Shown here in pieces: positions 50,426-59,473 of a stretch of DNA of 64,000 nucleotides. The notes below the pieces were generated by a model. That model saw only the letters and a program-made list of their open reading frames with translations. It was not told where the DNA came from and searched no databases. The DNA lies in NCBI GenBank assembly GCA_022729575.1, contig DZAL01000001.1, positions 24,755 to 88,754 of the forward strand. The letters are read 5' to 3'. The position numbers and the translations under genes are program-made. Position 1 is the first letter of the stretch, and the number at the start of each line of letters is the position of its first letter. The DNA comes from Thiomargarita sp. (GTDB taxonomy: Bacteria > Pseudomonadota > Gammaproteobacteria > Beggiatoales > Beggiatoaceae).

Positions 50426-51493
50426 TCATTCGGGAAACCAGTGACGAGTCCGATTGACGACTTGCACTAAAAATAACATCACCGGCACCTCCACCAAGAC
50501 TCCCACGACCGTGGCTAAAGCGGCACCTGAATTTAGGCCAAACAAACTGATCGCGACCGCGACGGCTAATTCAAAAAAATTTGAGGAGCCAATTAAAGCC
50601 ACCGGGCCCGCGATGCTAAAAGGCACTTTCCAAGCCCAAGCCCATAAATAGGCCAGAGTGGCTACCCCCAAACTTTGAATAATCAGTGGCACCGCAATTA
50701 ACAAAATAATCAACGGTTGCTGAAGAATAGTGCTCCCCTGAAAACCAAACAATAAAACGACGGTTAACAGTAACCCAATGATAGTCCACGGTTTAAGGCG
50801 GTCAGTAAATTGCTGGACTCGTACTTCACCTCCTCTGAGTAACAACTGTCGCCGAGTCATATAACCAGCCGCTAACGGAATGACGACATAGAGCAGGACC
50901 GAGAGTAGTAGCGTTTCCCAAGGGACGACAATATCACTAATACCCAGCAATAAAGCCACGATAGGTGCGTAAGCAAAGATCATAATCAAATCATTGAGCG
51001 ACACTTGTACTAAAGTGTAAGTGGCATCTCCCTTAGTCAACTGACTCCAGACAAATACCATCGCAGTACAGGGGGCGGACCCTAGCAGAATCAAACCGGC
51101 GAGGTATTCTTTCGCTTCGTGTGGCTCGATCCAGGGGCGAAACCATACTTCAAAAAATAACAGACCCAGGACCGCCATCGTGAATGGCTTAACTAACCAA
51201 TTAGTTACCGAGGTGATAATTAATCCTTGCGGGCGGTCTCCCAGATGTCGTAGCGAACCAAGGTCGACGTTGACCATCATGGGATAAATCATTATCCAAA
51301 TTAACACGGCCATGATTAAATTAACGTGTCCTATTTCCAAACGGCTCAGAACAGCGAATTGGTTAGGAAATAGATTGCCTAACCCAATACCGAGGACGAT
51401 ACCTAAAGCGACCCAAACGGTTAAATAACGACCAAATAAACCTAACGGGTCCGACGTGGCCGGTCTAGCGGTGACTTCACATACTACGCTCAT
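50426..51493 (-). CDS. acr3: Arsenite efflux transporter, ACR3 family
   Basis: This 355-residue protein has about ten TM helices. Family motifs include [40 protein letters not shown] (the essential Cys), [13 protein letters not shown] and [18 protein letters not shown]. It exports arsenite across the inner membrane. I chose ATG 51493 (MSVVCEV), seven codons into the longer frame, as an AGAGAGA-rich box precedes it. It lies downstream of arsR on the same strand with 149 bp between them. Confidence 0.94.
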   Translation of the reverse strand: MSVVCEVTARPATSDPLGLFGRYLTVWVALGIVLGIGLGNLFPNQFAVLSRLEIGHVNLIMAVLIWIMIYPMMVNVDLGSLRHLGDRPQGLIITSVTNWLVKPFTMAVLGLLFFEVWFRPWIEPHEAKEYLAGLILLGSAPCTAMVFVWSQLTKGDATYTLVQVSLNDLIMIFAYAPIVALLLGISDIVVPWETLLLSVLLYVVIPLAAGYMTRRQLLLRGGEVRVQQFTDRLKPWTIIGLLLTVVLLFGFQGSTILQQPLIILLIAVPLIIQSLGVATLAYLWAWAWKVPFSIAGPVALIGSSNFFELAVAVAISLFGLNSGAALATVVGVLVEVPVMLFLVQVVNRTRHWFPE

Positions 51494-51642
51494 AATAGTT
51501 CTCTCTTTCAACAATGGTGGTTAATTCGTGTCAGTAGTGGCAAAAAGTTTTAGCCACCAGGTAATGCTGAATCTGACTGTAATAACTTTGGTGCTGAACC
51601 TTGCCGCGCTTCGAAACTGGACTACCTAAAACCGATAACTTT

Positions 51643-52002
51643 TTAAGCACAGGTCTTAGCCCCAGGACGATTGGGCATTTCACTCAATACTTGCTTATCC
51701 GTGCCAAACGGTGCCTGCGATTGAATACCTTTAATAGTTTCTTTTAAGACCTTCAACGCCCAAATCGGTAAATCTGGATGTAAATGATAATAAATCCACA
51801 CCCCTTCACGACGGTCTTGAAATAGATTAGCAGCTTTGAGAATGGCTAAATGCCGTGAAATCTTTGGCTGTGCTAACCCCAGCGCGTAGGATAATTCACA
51901 CACGCATAACTCGCCGTGTTGTTGTATCAAGGCCACACACCGTAAACGTGTTTCATCGGCTAAGGCGCGGAAAAAATACTCAGGTGAAATATTTTTATTC
52001 AT
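51643..52002 (-). CDS. arsR: Arsenic-responsive repressor ArsR
   Basis: This 119-residue winged-helix ArsR/SmtB protein has the arsenite-binding motif ELCVCEL (Cys33, Cys35) in the recognition helix, then LGLAQPKISRHLAILKAANL and REGVWIYYHLHP. Arsenite binding releases it from DNA. The C-terminal Cys-Ala end is additional. It lies upstream of acr3 and presumably represses the arsR-acr3 transcript. Confidence 0.95.
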   Translation of the reverse strand: MNKNISPEYFFRALADETRLRCVALIQQHGELCVCELSYALGLAQPKISRHLAILKAANLFQDRREGVWIYYHLHPDLPIWALKVLKETIKGIQSQAPFGTDKQVLSEMPNRPGAKTCA

Positions 52003-52025
52003 ATATTTGAATATCCGTATATATA

Positions 52026-52053
52026 ATTATATGCACAACTTTCGGTTTGTCAA
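52026..52053 (-). promoter_or_regulatory. arsR promoter with adjacent ArsR-type operator
   Basis: On the minus strand TTGACA (52048-52053) and TATAAT (52026-52031) are separated by 16 bp, both perfect matches to sigma-70 consensus. Just downstream (about 52003-52025) lies ATATACGGATATTCAAATAT, an AT-rich imperfect dyad like ArsR/SmtB operators. This supports autorepression. Confidence 0.8.
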
Positions 52054-52079
52054 TAGGTGTCGAGGGTTTTTTTTAGTAT

Positions 52080-52211
52080 CTCACCTTACGCACGGTTAAC
52101 ACTACCACCCCCAAGCCCTCCTTGGTAAGGCGGGGGTATCCTGACGGTGCCGGTAGTGCGTACCCCCCTCCTTACCAAGGAGGGGTTGGGGGTGGTGGTG
52201 CGTAAGGTGAG
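52080..52211. mobile_element. Complete family B element (132 bp)
   Basis: Perfect 14-bp terminal inverted repeats CTCACCTTACGCAC (52080-52093) and GTGCGTAAGGTGAG (52198-52211) enclose two inverted CCCCTCCTTGGTAAGG-type hairpins. This is the clearest single copy of family B and shows it to be a MITE-like unit. It lies between arsR and the Mth938-like gene. Confidence 0.85.
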
Positions 52212-52222
52212 TTAGATAAATA

Positions 52223-52591
52223 CTACCTCAATAATAAAGCGGCGGCGACGGCTCGACCTTCGGCCATTAACACGGAATAGGTACGACAAGCCGCGGCGGT
52301 GGTCATGACTTCTATACCAATGTGGTTATTGACCAATGGCACCAATAATTCGGTGGCCGGGAAACGTAATTGAGCGCCGGTGCCTAATAATACTACATCT
52401 GGTTTTAATTGTCGCAGTTGTTCAAAATGGGCGATGGTCAATTCTTCAAAACTGGGGACTGGCCATGGCGTTAATAATTCTGGCATCACTATCAAATTAC
52501 AGGTATAAATTTTCTGATTAATCGTCACACTGTGCTGGTCGTAGCCGCGAATTTGATAAGTGCTATTGCTGGTTTCTAGGTGTAATTTCAT
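52223..52591 (-). CDS. Mth938-like domain protein (DUF498)
   Basis: This 122-residue protein has the DUF498/Xcc1710 pattern: short N-terminal strands, YTCNLIVMPELLTPWPV, then LLGTGAQLRFPATELL and GIEVMTTAAACRTYSVLMAEG. The fold is known from structural genomics and is related to the mitochondrial complex I factor NDUFAF3, but bacterial function is not settled. It lies at the end of the cell-wall gene run. Confidence 0.85.
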   Translation of the reverse strand: MKLHLETSNSTYQIRGYDQHSVTINQKIYTCNLIVMPELLTPWPVPSFEELTIAHFEQLRQLKPDVVLLGTGAQLRFPATELLVPLVNNHIGIEVMTTAAACRTYSVLMAEGRAVAAALLLR

Positions 52592-52615
52592 GTTCTTTCT
52601 ATCAGATTGGTTTGA

Positions 52616-52648
52616 AGATTTGACAACTTTTTGAAAGTTGTCAAATCT
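52616..52648. repeat. Family D palindrome
   Basis: AGATTTGACAACTTTTTGAA with a matching right arm, between mraY and the Mth938-like gene. Confidence 0.85.
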
Positions 52649-52658
52649 GGTTAAATGG

Positions 52659-53744
52659 TTACCGAATTTTCAACGTAGCTAATCCCACCAGCACTAGGAC
52701 CACCGTGATAATCCAAAATCGTACAATCACTCGCGGCTCCGGCCAGCCATTTAACTCAAAATGATGATGCAATGGTGCCATTCGAAAAATTCGTCGCCCG
52801 GTCAATTTAAACGAGACTACTTGGAGAATGACGGAGATAGTTTCCATCACAAAGACTCCTCCCATAATCAAGAGGACTAACTCTTGACGTACCATTACCG
52901 CAATCACGCCTAGTGCCGCGCCTAACGCTAACGCGCCAACATCTCCCATAAACACTTGGGCGGGATAGGTATTGAACCAGAGAAAACCTAAACCGGCTCC
53001 CACTATCGCGCCGCAAAACACGACTAACTCGCCCACGCCGGCAATATAGGGAATGCTTAAATATTCCGCAAATTTAACATGACCTGTGACATAAGCAAAA
53101 ATGCCTAAAGCGCCGCCAACTAACACGGTGGGCATGATGGCGAGTCCATCTAGGCCATCGGTTAAATTGACGGCATTACTGGTCCCCACAATCACGACGT
53201 AGGCTATGAGCACAAACATGAGTGGCGATAAATTTAACATGATGTGTTTGAAAAAAGGCACGATTAATTGAGTCTCGACGGGGACTTGTGCGGTATTCCA
53301 TAAGCTGATGGCGGCGCCTAATCCCACTATTGATTGCCAAAGGTATTTTTCCTTGGCGGATAATCCTTTGGAGTTACGCTTGGTGATTTTTCGATAGTCA
53401 TCAGTCCAGCCAATTAAACCGAATAATAACATCACCACTAGCGTTATCAAAATGAAGCGATTGGCTAAATTCGCCCACAGTAAGGTGCTGACCGTAATTG
53501 CCGTCAAAATCAAGGCACCTCCCATCGTGGGGGTGCCTGCTTTGATGAGATGAGTTTGAGGTCCGTCATTGCGAACATGTTGGCCAATTTGATTAAGTTT
53601 AAAACTACGAATCATCAAAGGACCAACCATTAATGACAGTAATAAAGCGGTCAAGGACGCTAAAATTGCACGTAAGGTTAAATATTGAAATACGTTGAAA
53701 CCGCTGTAATAGTGGGTCAGGTGTTCACTAAGCCAAAATAACAT
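52659..53744 (-). CDS. mraY: Phospho-MurNAc-pentapeptide translocase MraY
   Basis: MraY transfers phospho-MurNAc-pentapeptide to undecaprenyl phosphate to form lipid I. About ten TM helices; motifs include [25 protein letters not shown] (the Asp pair), [34 protein letters not shown] and [14 protein letters not shown]. 361 residues, full length. It follows murF after 152 bp; the gap 53745-53896 contains no gene. Confidence 0.97.
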   Translation of the reverse strand: MLFWLSEHLTHYYSGFNVFQYLTLRAILASLTALLLSLMVGPLMIRSFKLNQIGQHVRNDGPQTHLIKAGTPTMGGALILTAITVSTLLWANLANRFILITLVVMLLFGLIGWTDDYRKITKRNSKGLSAKEKYLWQSIVGLGAAISLWNTAQVPVETQLIVPFFKHIMLNLSPLMFVLIAYVVIVGTSNAVNLTDGLDGLAIMPTVLVGGALGIFAYVTGHVKFAEYLSIPYIAGVGELVVFCGAIVGAGLGFLWFNTYPAQVFMGDVGALALGAALGVIAVMVRQELVLLIMGGVFVMETISVILQVVSFKLTGRRIFRMAPLHHHFELNGWPEPRVIVRFWIITVVLVLVGLATLKIR

Positions 53745-53896
53745 AGATAAATTGAAACCGGTAAATTAATGAGTGAGTGAAAAAGAGTGTATCACTTTTA
53801 AAGTGTTAAATGGTTAGGTAGAAATCTACCGCGGCCATAGGGATGACCTCGGTCATGATTTTTACCATACTACCAACTCGTTGAATGGTACTCTCT

Positions 53897-55261
53897 TCAG
53901 TGTGAGGTTAACGCTTTGACTACTTGTTCCATTTGCATCCCACGCGAGCCTTTAATTAAGACGGTAGCCCCGGCAGGAAGTTCTTGTTTTAAATAATCAA
54001 TAAGCTCTTCATGGTCGATAAAATGCTTGGCGCCTTCACCAAATCCTGCTACCGCATAACGAGTCATACTGCCGGTCGCACATAATCGTTGCACGCCGGT
54101 GGCACGGGCTACTTGGCCGGCTTGGTGGTGAAAATTTTCGCTCTGTACGCCCAATTCATTCATGTCTCCTAACACTAACCAGTACGGAGGAGAACTTTGT
54201 TTTAATACGGCAATGGCAGCATTAAGTGAAGTCGGATTAGCATTGTAAGTGTCATCTATTAGGACGGTGTGGTTAATGCCAGTAGTCCGTTGCAAACGTC
54301 CTTTTACTGGAGACATGGTGTGTAAACCGCGTTGAATCATTTCTAAGGTGCAACCACAGGCTAAAGCACAGGCGGTAGCGGCTAACGCATTCATTACATT
54401 ATGTCGTCCCAATAAGGGTAAATGAATTGGAATTTTACCGACCGGGGTTTGTAACATAAAATCGCTACCGGTGCTAGTTAATTCAATGTTAAGTGCAGTG
54501 ACGTTGGCAGGTTGAGTTAAGCCAAAAGTTTCAATTCGTAGTATTGAGGGTTGCCGTTGCAAAATTTCTAATTGGGAGTGCCAAAGCTCGGCATAATTAT
54601 CATCTTGATTAATGACCGCAGTCCCTCCCGCCGGTAAACCGGTGAAAATTTCACCTTTGGCATGGGCCACGCCATCCAGGTCCTTAAAACCATCTAAGTG
54701 GGCGGGCGCACATTGGGTAATCACCGCTATCGTTGGTTGCGCCAGATGGGTTAAATAGGCAATTTCACCGGCATGGTTAGCACCCATTTCAATCACGGCG
54801 TAACGGTGGTCGGCGTTTAAATTAAACAAGGTCAGCGGTACTCCAATGTCATTATTAAAGTTACCTTGACTGGCTAAAACATTACCTTGTTGCGCTAAAA
54901 TCGCGCGTAAAATTTCTTTAGTGGTGGTTTTACCATTACTGCCGGTGATTGCCACGACTGGCAAGGTGAAACGTTGTCGCCAAAATTGTGCAAGTTTGCC
55001 CAAGGCTTGATAGGTGTTGGGCACTTGTAATAGGGGTAAGTCACTTTCCACCGGATGTTCCACTATTGCGGCTACGGCACCTTGTTGTTGCGCCATTTTA
55101 ACAAAGTGATGACCATCAAAGAGTTTTCCTCGTAATGCCACATACAGTGACCCTGGGAGGAGTTTACGGGTGTCGGTGCTACATCCGCGAAAGGTGACAT
55201 TAGTGTTTGGTAATTCAGCCCCTAACCAGGGTGCTATTTCAGTTAAAGATAGTTCGATCAT
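53897..55261 (-). CDS. murF: UDP-MurNAc-tripeptide--D-Ala-D-Ala ligase MurF
   Basis: The ligase adds D-Ala-D-Ala to the UDP-MurNAc tripeptide. The three Mur ligase domains are seen, with ATP loop ITGSNGKTTTKE near residue 105, NFNNDIGVPLTLF, EMGANHAGEIAYL, LLGRHNVMNALAA and DDTYNANPTS. 454 residues, full length. It is separated from murE by a 224-bp gap filled by family B repeats, unlike the tight or overlapping dcw junctions usual elsewhere. Confidence 0.97.
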   Translation of the reverse strand: MIELSLTEIAPWLGAELPNTNVTFRGCSTDTRKLLPGSLYVALRGKLFDGHHFVKMAQQQGAVAAIVEHPVESDLPLLQVPNTYQALGKLAQFWRQRFTLPVVAITGSNGKTTTKEILRAILAQQGNVLASQGNFNNDIGVPLTLFNLNADHRYAVIEMGANHAGEIAYLTHLAQPTIAVITQCAPAHLDGFKDLDGVAHAKGEIFTGLPAGGTAVINQDDNYAELWHSQLEILQRQPSILRIETFGLTQPANVTALNIELTSTGSDFMLQTPVGKIPIHLPLLGRHNVMNALAATACALACGCTLEMIQRGLHTMSPVKGRLQRTTGINHTVLIDDTYNANPTSLNAAIAVLKQSSPPYWLVLGDMNELGVQSENFHHQAGQVARATGVQRLCATGSMTRYAVAGFGEGAKHFIDHEELIDYLKQELPAGATVLIKGSRGMQMEQVVKALTSH

Positions 55262-55292
55262 GGTATTGCCAAATTGAATTGAAGTTAGATAT

Positions 55293-55512
55293 TAACCACC
55301 CCCTACCCCTCCTTGATTAAGGAGGGGAGTTGGCACCGGTGTCAGTATGTTTTAACCATCCTCTACCTCTCTTTGATTAAGGAGGGGAGTTGGCACCGGT
55401 GTCAGTATGTTTTAACCATCCCTACCCCTTCTTAAGTAAGGAGGGGAGAAAGAGGGGCGGCCTGACTACGATTAAACTCCCCTCCTTACTTAAGGAGGGG
55501 CGGGGGTGGTTG
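55293..55512. repeat. Family B repeats running into murE
   Basis: Direct copies of ACCACCCCCTACCCCTCCTT / GGAGGGGAGTTGGCACCGGT (the unit GGCACCGGTGTCAGTATGTT occurs twice) are followed by an inverted CTCCTTACTTAAGGAGGGGC GGGGGTGGTTGAGTGG. The last part covers the final codons of murE. Confidence 0.85.
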
Positions 55513-56988
55513 AGTGGTCAAATCGTCTGGGCTTTGCTCATCCAACAAAGCTCTAACCACGGCCCTATCACTAAACGGGAACCGTTGGTTACCTATCTGT
55601 TGATAATTTTCATGTCCTTTACCTGCGACTAAGATTATATCACTATGGTTGGCATGTTGTATCGCATAATAAATCGCTTGTTTACGGTCTGGAATAATAG
55701 CGGCCGGTGGTTGTTGACAACCTTGCCTAATCTCCTCAATGATTGTCGCCGACTGCTCATGGCGAGGATTATCGTCAGTTAAAATTACGACTTCCGCATA
55801 CCGTTGTGCAATTTCTCCCATCAATGGACGTTTTCCGCGATCCCGGTCGCCACCGCAACCAAAGACGCACCATAATTTCCCGGTGCAATGTTTACGCAAG
55901 GCTAAGAGAGTTTGTTGCAACGCATCTGGAGTATGTGCGTAATCGATAATGACGGTTGGATAAGGTGGTTGCGCAAAACGTTCCATTCGTCCTGGCACCG
56001 CTTGTAAACTGCTGAATTGCTTCAACAATGAGGATAATGGCAGTTCTAAATTTAGTAATACCGCTAATGCGGCTAAGACATTGCTAATGTTAAATTGTCC
56101 CAATAATGGAATTTGTGTTTGACCAGTGCCCCAGGGGGTTTCCAGTTGCAACTCGTATCCTTGGTCATTAGTGTGCAGGATTTTGGCATAAATATCAGCC
56201 GTTGGCTGTTGAATACTATAAGTTAAGGCGGTGACGGTCGCCGGTAATTGTGTTAACAGTGATTGACCAAACGCATCATCTTGATTAATCACGGCGGTTT
56301 TTAGGCCTGGCCAGAAAAATAACTGTTTTTTGGCTTCGCTGTAGGCGGCCATGGTTTGATGATAATCTAAGTGGTCACGGCTTAAATTAGTCAACACAGC
56401 AGTGTCAAATTGGATTCCCTTCACTCGTCCTTGCGCTAACGCATGAGAAGAGACTTCCATTACTACCCATCGCGCATTTTGTGCTCGTAGTTGTGCCAAG
56501 AGGGCTTGCAAACGGATCGCATCCGGGGTGGTGTGAGGGCCTGGTTGTAGTGCCTGGTAGATGCCATATCCTAGGGTGCCAATCAAACCGCAAGGTGCTT
56601 GAGAGTTTAAAATTTGGGCAATAAAATGGGTGGTTGAAGTTTTACCGTTAGTGCCGGTAACTCCAATTAGGTTCATTTTTATTGGAGTGGCACATTGAGT
56701 TGACCCATAAAAACGAGCGGCCATTTCTCCTATGTGTTGTGATAAGTTGGGTACACTGATACAAGGAATGTCATCACGTAAAATTTCGAGTTGAGCCACA
56801 GCCGCTTCTTTCAAGATGGCGACTGCTCCTTTTTGCAAAGCGGCATCAATATACTTTTCGCCATGGGTATGATTGCCAGCCAGTGCCAAAAAGACTTCGC
56901 CTGGTACTACCGTGCGACTGTCTAAAGTCAACCCAGAGATGGTGCGGTCATACTCGGGGGGTAAGGGTAATAATTCACTTAGTTGCAT
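55486..56988 (-). CDS. murE: UDP-MurNAc-tripeptide synthetase MurE (meso-DAP adding)
   Basis: MurE adds meso-diaminopimelate to UDP-MurNAc-L-Ala-D-Glu. ATP loop GVTGTNGKTSTTHF; VMEVSSHAL; TNLSRDHLDYH; LLGQFNISNVLAALA; and DDNPRHE, the signature for meso-DAP specificity. 500 residues. The C-terminal tail TTQPPPPLLK and the stop are encoded by a family B repeat, so the native end has been replaced or extended. The active-site region is intact. Gene order ftsI-murE-murF is the standard dcw order. Confidence 0.96.
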   Translation of the reverse strand: MQLSELLPLPPEYDRTISGLTLDSRTVVPGEVFLALAGNHTHGEKYIDAALQKGAVAILKEAAVAQLEILRDDIPCISVPNLSQHIGEMAARFYGSTQCATPIKMNLIGVTGTNGKTSTTHFIAQILNSQAPCGLIGTLGYGIYQALQPGPHTTPDAIRLQALLAQLRAQNARWVVMEVSSHALAQGRVKGIQFDTAVLTNLSRDHLDYHQTMAAYSEAKKQLFFWPGLKTAVINQDDAFGQSLLTQLPATVTALTYSIQQPTADIYAKILHTNDQGYELQLETPWGTGQTQIPLLGQFNISNVLAALAVLLNLELPLSSLLKQFSSLQAVPGRMERFAQPPYPTVIIDYAHTPDALQQTLLALRKHCTGKLWCVFGCGGDRDRGKRPLMGEIAQRYAEVVILTDDNPRHEQSATIIEEIRQGCQQPPAAIIPDRKQAIYYAIQHANHSDIILVAGKGHENYQQIGNQRFPFSDRAVVRALLDEQSPDDLTTQPPPPLLK

Positions 56989-57021
56989 ATTAGGTTGTCA
57001 TTGGTTATTAATACTTCTGGT

Positions 57022-57054
57022 AGGGATAACACCCCTCGAAGGGGTGTTATCCCT
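57022..57054. repeat. 33-bp perfect palindrome (REP type 2)
   Basis: AGGGATAACACCCCT-CGA-AGGGGTGTTATCCCT between ftsI and murE, a second copy of the one at 11915-11947. Confidence 0.85.
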
Positions 57055-57071
57055 TTCTTTATTTCTGGCAC

Positions 57072-59072
57072 CTATTCGGTTTCACGGTTTAATAAGCGTA
57101 AAGCGTCACTCATTACTTTGGCAAATATCGGTGCTGCAATTTTTCCGCCATAGTAATTATCTCCTTGAGGTTCATCAATCACAACCGCCATCACTAATCG
57201 CGGCGCATCGGCTGGTACTAAACCGACGAACCAGGCTAAATATTGGGTTTCCGAATACTGGCCATCGATAAATTTTCGTGTAGTACCGGTTTTACCGGCC
57301 ACTCTTACGTTGGGCAGAAAGGCTAAATAACCGGTGCCACCCGGTTTGACTACGGTTTCTAACATGTTAAGTAATGATCGTGCATTTTCTGGTTGCATGA
57401 CCGTTGAATTTGGATTTAGATTTGGGTTTAGATTTGACAACTTTTCGAAAGTTGTCAAATCTGGGTTCAAATCTGAGTTCAAACCGGGGTTTAGATTTGA
57501 CAACTTTTCGAAAGTTGTCAAATCTGGGTTCAAATCTGGGTTTAGATTTGACAACTTTTTGAAAGTTGTCAAATCTGGGTTCAAACCGGGGTTTAGATTT
57601 GACAACTTTTTGAAAGTTGTCAAATCTGGGTTCAAATCTGGGTTCAAATCTGGATTCACCGGCAAAAATCGTATTAACGGTAATTGACCTTGTGTACCTA
57701 TCGCGGCATAAGCGCGAGCTAGTTGTAATAAGGTGACTCGGGCGCCATAGCCAAAAGCTAAACTGGCTTGGTCAATGGGTTGCCAGTTCGAAAAGGAGGT
57801 TAAAAGTCCTTTTTCTTCGCCCGGAAAACTACTACCTGGCCGGTGCCCAAATCCTAATTTATTTAACATTTCCCAAAGTGCCTTTGGCGGTAAAGATAAA
57901 GCAATTTTACTGGCCCCGACATTGCTAGATTTCTGTAATACGGTAGTGACATCGATGATGCCATAATTTTGTGGGTCGAGAATTTGATTCTCACCAACGA
58001 TTAATTTTCCTGGGCGGGTATCAATTCGGGTTTTAGCCGTATAACGACCACTTTCTAAGGCGGCGGCAATGGTAAATGGTTTAAACGTGGAACCTGGTTC
58101 CAAACTGTCAGTCACGGCACGGTTACGACATTGTTCACTGTGGCGGCGTTCGCGATTATTCGGATTACATACCGGTTGGTTGACCATGGCCAATACTTCG
58201 CCGCTTGGAATCCCCAAAATAATCGCCGCGCCGGCTTTCGCTTGAGAGTTTAATACCGCAGCTTTCAATTCGCGGTAAGCTAAATATTGCAAACGACGGT
58301 CTAGGCTTAAACGAATATTTTGACCTGGTTGTGGAGCTTGCAAATTGGCGATTTGTGCAATGATTTGACCCTGTTTGTCTTGCACGATCTGTTTGCTCCC
58401 TGGTTTGCCAGTCAAGGGTTCATTTAAGGCTAATTCCAATCCTTCCTGTCCAACCTCGTCTATATTGGTAAAACCTAAAACCTGAGCGGTGACTTCACCC
58501 AGGGGATAGTAACGACGATATTCGCGTTGCAAAAACACACCGGGTAATTTTAAGTCCTTCACTTGTTGCGCTACCGTTGGCGACAGGTGGCGTTTCAGAT
58601 AGACAAATTCGCGTTGCCACCGTCCGGCTAAGGCGGTGTCGAGGTCACTGAGTGACCAACCTAAAATTTGAGCTAACGTTTGCCATTGTGAGGAGATGGT
58701 GATAAATTGCGCCGGTTGTACCCAAACCGATCCTACCGGCGTACTGATAGCCAAAGGTTCCCCGGCCCGGTCCATTAACATCCCCCGGTGAGCCGGCACT
58801 GGCAATTTCCGTAAATGTCTAGCCTCCCATTGTTTCTGCAAAAAATCTTGTTGTATCACCTGTAAGAACACTGCTCGGCCGAGCAACACACTGAGAATGA
58901 CTACCAATAGACCTAGTAACCATTGCCGTCTGGCTCCAAATAATGCCGTTTGGGAGCGACGTAACCAGAGCCTGGTGGCTTGCCATAATTCAGGTGGTTG
59001 CGGTTTTTTGGTCAGCCGCCGGGGCGACGCGCCACGCCGAGAATGTTTTCGTTGCCACCATAAATGAATCAT
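57072..59072 (-). CDS. ftsI: Septal peptidoglycan transpeptidase FtsI (PBP3) with repeat-encoded insert
   Basis: The class B PBP has an N-terminal TM (about 48-70), a pedestal domain and a transpeptidase domain. Motifs are STFK in LEPGSTFKPF, SSN in KSSNVGASK and KTGT in VAGKTGTTRK. At 666 residues it is about 85 longer than usual. The excess lies between LPLIRFLPV and VMQPENARSLL, where four family D palindromes and linkers (57405-57660) encode repeats of NPDLNPDLTTFEKLSNLN in frame. The motifs on both sides are intact, so the protein may still work with this loop. It starts 15 bp after the ftsL stop. Confidence 0.95.
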   Translation of the reverse strand: MIHLWWQRKHSRRGASPRRLTKKPQPPELWQATRLWLRRSQTALFGARRQWLLGLLVVILSVLLGRAVFLQVIQQDFLQKQWEARHLRKLPVPAHRGMLMDRAGEPLAISTPVGSVWVQPAQFITISSQWQTLAQILGWSLSDLDTALAGRWQREFVYLKRHLSPTVAQQVKDLKLPGVFLQREYRRYYPLGEVTAQVLGFTNIDEVGQEGLELALNEPLTGKPGSKQIVQDKQGQIIAQIANLQAPQPGQNIRLSLDRRLQYLAYRELKAAVLNSQAKAGAAIILGIPSGEVLAMVNQPVCNPNNRERRHSEQCRNRAVTDSLEPGSTFKPFTIAAALESGRYTAKTRIDTRPGKLIVGENQILDPQNYGIIDVTTVLQKSSNVGASKIALSLPPKALWEMLNKLGFGHRPGSSFPGEEKGLLTSFSNWQPIDQASLAFGYGARVTLLQLARAYAAIGTQGQLPLIRFLPVNPDLNPDLNPDLTTFKKLSNLNPGLNPDLTTFKKLSNLNPDLNPDLTTFEKLSNLNPGLNSDLNPDLTTFEKLSNLNPNLNPNSTVMQPENARSLLNMLETVVKPGGTGYLAFLPNVRVAGKTGTTRKFIDGQYSETQYLAWFVGLVPADAPRLVMAVVIDEPQGDNYYGGKIAAPIFAKVMSDALRLLNRETE
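57430..57627. repeat. Four family D palindromes inside ftsI, in frame
   Basis: Perfect or near-perfect 33-bp copies at 57430-57462, 57493-57525, 57544-57576 and 57595-57627, spaced 63, 51 and 51 bp (all multiples of three). Each encodes DLTTF(E/K)KLSNL. The short linkers GGGTTCAAATC and GGGTTTAGATTT are also repeated. Confidence 0.95.
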
Positions 59073-59087
59073 CGTTGTTAAGAGAAA

Positions 59088-59348
59088 TTAGCGGTGAATA
59101 ATGATGGTGTTGATCTCCGTCGGCGGAAACATATTTAATCGGGTCCGGGCGGCGGCTTCAATCAGGTACGGTTGTGAGAGGGTGCTTTGTTCCAATTGCC
59201 ATTGTCCCCATTGTTCATTTAAAGTGTCTCGTTCTTGTTGTAAAGTTTGTAACTCGGTAAATAGCAGACGATGGTTATGACGGACCATGATTAATTCTAA
59301 AGCTGAGATAAATACGGCGGTGGTTAGTAGAATTAATAGGTATTTCAT
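59088..59348 (-). CDS. ftsL: Cell division protein FtsL
   Basis: This 86-residue bitopic protein has an N-terminal TM (YLLILLTTAVFISALELIMV), a coiled coil (RLLFTELQTLQQERDTLNEQ) and the family end EAAARTRLNMFPPTEINTII. It forms the FtsQLB complex that activates FtsWI. It lies directly upstream of ftsI. The usual upstream rsmH and mraZ are absent; dapD precedes instead. Confidence 0.9.
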   Translation of the reverse strand: MKYLLILLTTAVFISALELIMVRHNHRLLFTELQTLQQERDTLNEQWGQWQLEQSTLSQPYLIEAAARTRLNMFPPTEINTIIIHR

Positions 59349-59371
59349 AATTTTTCCTTGAAATTAGATTT

Positions 59372-59473
59372 TGCCCTCATCCCCAGCTCCTCTTCCAGGG
59401 AGAGAGAGGAGACGCGCGAAACACCCGGGGGTTCTCCCCTCTCCCTTTGGGAGAGGGACCGGGGGGTGAGGGG
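59372..59473. repeat. Family G inverted repeat (CCCTCACCCCCGGCCCCTCT type)
   Basis: CCCTCATCCCCAGCTCCTCT ... and, inverted, CTCCCTTTGGGAGAGGGACC GGGGGGTGAGGGG bound a short core. The same sequence type forms the centre of the MITE at 1232-1333. It fills the ftsL-dapD gap. Confidence 0.8.

Noticed and set aside
57405-57660. CRISPR-like array in ftsI
   Set aside because: The repeats are full palindromes with short, themselves repeated linkers and remain in frame with FtsI; there are no unique spacers and no cas genes.
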